DNA from: Betaproteobacteria bacterium
GTDB taxonomy: Bacteria > Pseudomonadota > Gammaproteobacteria > Burkholderiales > SG8-39
Assembly (NCBI GenBank): GCA_019237595.1
Contig: JAFAGU010000016.1
Coordinates: 1-7,476 of the forward strand
Direction of reading: 5' to 3'
Length of the DNA: 7,476 nt
Shown here: piece by piece, positions 6,110-7,476 of the stretch
How positions within the stretch are numbered: the stretch's first letter is position 1
Layout: every line of letters begins with the position of its first letter
The notes under the pieces: generated by a model
The model's input: only the letters and a program-made list of their open reading frames with translations
Database searches by the model: none
What the model was told of the DNA's origin: nothing
Made by a program: the position numbers and the translations under genes

Positions 6110-6526
6110 ATGCTGGCGGATGCCGCGGACCGCACCGAGTTCTCGATCAGCGAACTCGCCCGCGAGTTCGACGTCACGACGCGCGCCATCCGCTTCTACG
6201 AGGACCAGGGCCTGCTCGCGCCGCGCCGCGACGGGCAGCGCCGCATCTACACGCCGCGCGACCGCACGCGCCTCAAGCTCACGCTGCGCGGCAAGCGCCT
6301 GGGCCTCACGCTCTCCGAGATCCGCGAGCTCATCGACCTCTACGAGCCCGGACGCGACGAGCGGCCGCAGCTCGAGCGCTTTCTCGCCGTGCTGGAAGCC
6401 CACATCGGGAGCCTCGAGCGCCAGCAGGCGGATATCGTGGCGCAGCTCTCGGAGCTGCGCGGCTTCGAGCGCAAGGTGCGCAAGCAGCTCAGGGGCCGCC
6501 GCCGGGCGGCCGGCGCCCGAGATTGA
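6110..6526 (+). CDS. liuR: MerR-family regulator, LiuR-like
   Basis: This 138-residue protein has a MerR-type winged helix at the N-terminus: FSISELAREF (11-20), VTTRAIRFYEDQGLL (22-36) and the wing PRRDGQRRIYTPRDRTRL (38-55), then LTLSEIRELIDLY (66-78) and a dimerising coiled coil (about 87-125) before a basic tail. It has no cysteine, which argues against a metal or redox sensor. In betaproteobacteria and gammaproteobacteria such regulators (LiuR) control branched-chain amino acid and fatty acid degradation genes, probably by sensing an acyl-CoA intermediate; the isovaleryl-CoA dehydrogenase gene directly downstream fits this. It has no visible ribosome binding site and may be leaderless. 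The TGA stop lies inside the palindrome at 6523. The sensed ligand is not established here. Confidence 0.85.
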   Translation: MLADAADRTEFSISELAREFDVTTRAIRFYEDQGLLAPRRDGQRRIYTPRDRTRLKLTLRGKRLGLTLSEIRELIDLYEPGRDERPQLERFLAVLEAHIGSLERQQADIVAQLSELRGFERKVRKQLRGRRRAAGARD

Positions 6527-6544
6527 CGTTTACGTAAACGTCAA
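6523..6544. promoter_or_regulatory. Perfect 22-base palindrome, likely LiuR operator
   Basis: The left arm TTGACGTTTAC (6523-6533) is followed without a spacer by its exact reverse complement GTAAACGTCAA (6534-6544). It overlaps the regulator's stop codon and lies 41 bases before the dehydrogenase ATG. From memory, predicted LiuR sites are palindromes rich in TTTACG/ACGTAAA elements, which fits. Binding by this protein is inferred. Confidence 0.75.
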
Positions 6545-6551
6545 GTAGCCT
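6523..6551 (+). promoter_or_regulatory. ivd: Candidate promoter for isovaleryl-CoA dehydrogenase
   Basis: TTGACG (6523-6528) matches a sigma-70 -35 box in five of six positions, and TAGCCT (6546-6551), 17 bases on, is a weak -10 box. The palindrome would then cover the -35 box and most of the spacer, the position typical of MerR-family operators. MerR activators usually use 19-20 base spacers, so plain repression is the simpler reading. The -10 is poor, so confidence is low. Confidence 0.35.
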
Positions 6552-6585
6552 GACCGGTCCGGCCCACCGACTTCGACCCGACGCC

Positions 6586-7476
6586 ATGAACCTCCTGCGC
6601 TTCGACCACGGCGAGACGATCGCGATGCTGCGCGAGAGCGTGCGCGAGTTCGCCGCGCACGAGATCGCGCCGCGCGCGGCCGAGATCGACCGCGCCAACG
6701 AGTTCCCCGCGGACCTGTGGCGCAAGCTCGGCGCGCTGGGCGTGCTCGGGATCACCGTGGAGGAGGAGCACGGCGGCACGGCCATGGGATACCTCGCGCA
6801 CGTCGTCGCCATGGAGGAAATTTCCCGGGCCTCCGGCTCCGTCGGCCTCTCGTACGGCGCGCACTCGAACCTGTGCGTGAACCAGATCCGCCGCAACGGC
6901 AGCGAGGCGCAGAAGAAGAAATACCTGCCCAAGCTCGTGTCCGGCGAGCACGTCGGCGCGCTCGCCATGTCCGAGCCCGGCGCCGGATCGGATGTCGTCG
7001 GCATGCGGCTGCGGGCGGAGCACCGGGGCGATCGGTATCTTCTCAATGGCAACAAGATGTGGATCACCAACGGCCCCGACGCCGACGTGCTCGTCATCTA
7101 TGCGAAGACGAGCGACCAGGGCATCACGGCGTTCCTCGTCGAGAAAGGAACGAAGGGCTTCTCCACGGCGCAGAAGCTCGACAAGCTCGGCATGCGCGGC
7201 TCCAACACCTGCGAGCTCGTTTTCCGGGACTGCGAGATCGCGAAAGAACAGATCCTCGGCGAGGAGGGAAAAGGCGTGCGCGTGCTGATGTCCGGGCTCG
7301 ACTACGAGCGTGCGGTCCTCGCCGGCGGGCCGCTCGGCATCATGGCGGCGTGCCTCGACCTCGTCGTGCCCTACGTTCACGAGCGCAAGCAGTTCGGCCA
7401 GCCGATCGGCGAATTCCAGCTCATGCAGGGCAAGCTCGCGGACATGTACACGACGTTCTCGGCCTGCCGCGCGTAC
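6586..7476 (+). CDS. ivd: Isovaleryl-CoA dehydrogenase (3' end outside window)
   Basis: The first 297 codons are open to the window edge; the family is about 390 residues, so roughly a quarter is missing. This FAD enzyme oxidises isovaleryl-CoA to 3-methylcrotonyl-CoA in leucine degradation and passes electrons to ETF. The similarity to human IVD is strong throughout, including MEEISRASGSVGLSYGAHSN (76-95), the FAD/substrate segment ALAMSEPGAGSDV (125-137), WITNGPDADVL (159-169) and KLDKLGMRGSNTCEL (197-211). The diagnostic feature is GLDYERAVLAGGPLG (237-251): Glu241 corresponds to the catalytic base of IVD (Glu254 in human mature numbering), which lies elsewhere in most acyl-CoA dehydrogenases. 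The ATG has no clear ribosome binding site, but the alignment supports it and no in-frame alternative lies upstream near the promoter. liuB, liuC and liuD may follow, as in known liu clusters. Also called liuA. Confidence 0.95.
   Translation, partial: MNLLRFDHGETIAMLRESVREFAAHEIAPRAAEIDRANEFPADLWRKLGALGVLGITVEEEHGGTAMGYLAHVVAMEEISRASGSVGLSYGAHSNLCVNQIRRNGSEAQKKKYLPKLVSGEHVGALAMSEPGAGSDVVGMRLRAEHRGDRYLLNGNKMWITNGPDADVLVIYAKTSDQGITAFLVEKGTKGFSTAQKLDKLGMRGSNTCELVFRDCEIAKEQILGEEGKGVRVLMSGLDYERAVLAGGPLGIMAACLDLVVPYVHERKQFGQPIGEFQLMQGKLADMYTTFSACRAY

Noticed and set aside
6494..6511. Hairpin GGCCGCC-GCCG-GGCGGCC near the end of the regulator gene
   Set aside because: The 7-base stem is perfect, but no T-run follows, it lies in coding sequence for a basic tail, and such stems are common in DNA this GC-rich. 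An attenuator before ivd is possible but not supported.
6816..6825. GGAAATTTCC palindrome in ivd
   Set aside because: Ten bases within conserved codons (Glu-Glu-Ile-Ser), so it is explained by the protein; no regulatory context.
6541..7380. Minus-strand open frame of 279 codons over the ivd gene
   Set aside because: It is antisense to a clear isovaleryl-CoA dehydrogenase, and its His/Ala/Glu-rich translation has no family likeness.

Overview
The window is very GC-rich, gene-dense chromosomal DNA with no gap above 60 bases, no RNA gene, no mobile element and no CRISPR. The gene content and order suggest a betaproteobacterium: an argS end, then a SPOR protein with an FDFYKILPG segment, dsbA and a short-chain dehydrogenase; a class I PHA synthase; and a LiuR-type regulator next to isovaleryl-CoA dehydrogenase. 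I cannot place it below class from sequence alone.

Left part (1-3234), envelope and redox. The last codons of a probable argS run into a membrane-anchored SPOR-domain protein, which overlaps by 4 bases a DsbA-type oxidoreductase (CPHC). A secreted rhodanese-like protein lies on the opposite strand. A second, diverged DsbA (CPVC) follows and overlaps by 4 bases a short-chain dehydrogenase/reductase. An argS-SPOR-dsbA-SDR order appears to have been expanded by a second dsbA and interrupted by an antisense rhodanese. Both DsbA proteins and the rhodanese have signal peptides, and each mature protein has exactly two cysteines.

Middle part (3227-6090), minus strand. A metallo-beta-lactamase-fold hydrolase and a class I poly(3-hydroxyalkanoate) synthase (phaC) overlap by ATGA and are probably one transcription unit. 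The end of phaC overlaps the end of the SDR gene by 8 bases.

Right part (6110-7476), plus strand. A MerR-family regulator resembling LiuR is divergent from the hydrolase gene across at most 19 bases. It is followed by isovaleryl-CoA dehydrogenase (leucine degradation), cut by the window edge. A perfect 22-base palindrome overlaps the regulator's stop codon and lies just upstream of the dehydrogenase; it is the best regulatory site in the window and a likely LiuR operator. Leucine breakdown yields acetyl-CoA and acetoacetate, which can feed PHA synthesis, so the divergent units may be metabolically linked.

I found no clear new defence, mobile or RNA system. The best leads are the DsbA/rhodanese/DsbA redox cluster, the palindrome, and the compact divergent start region between the hydrolase and the regulator.
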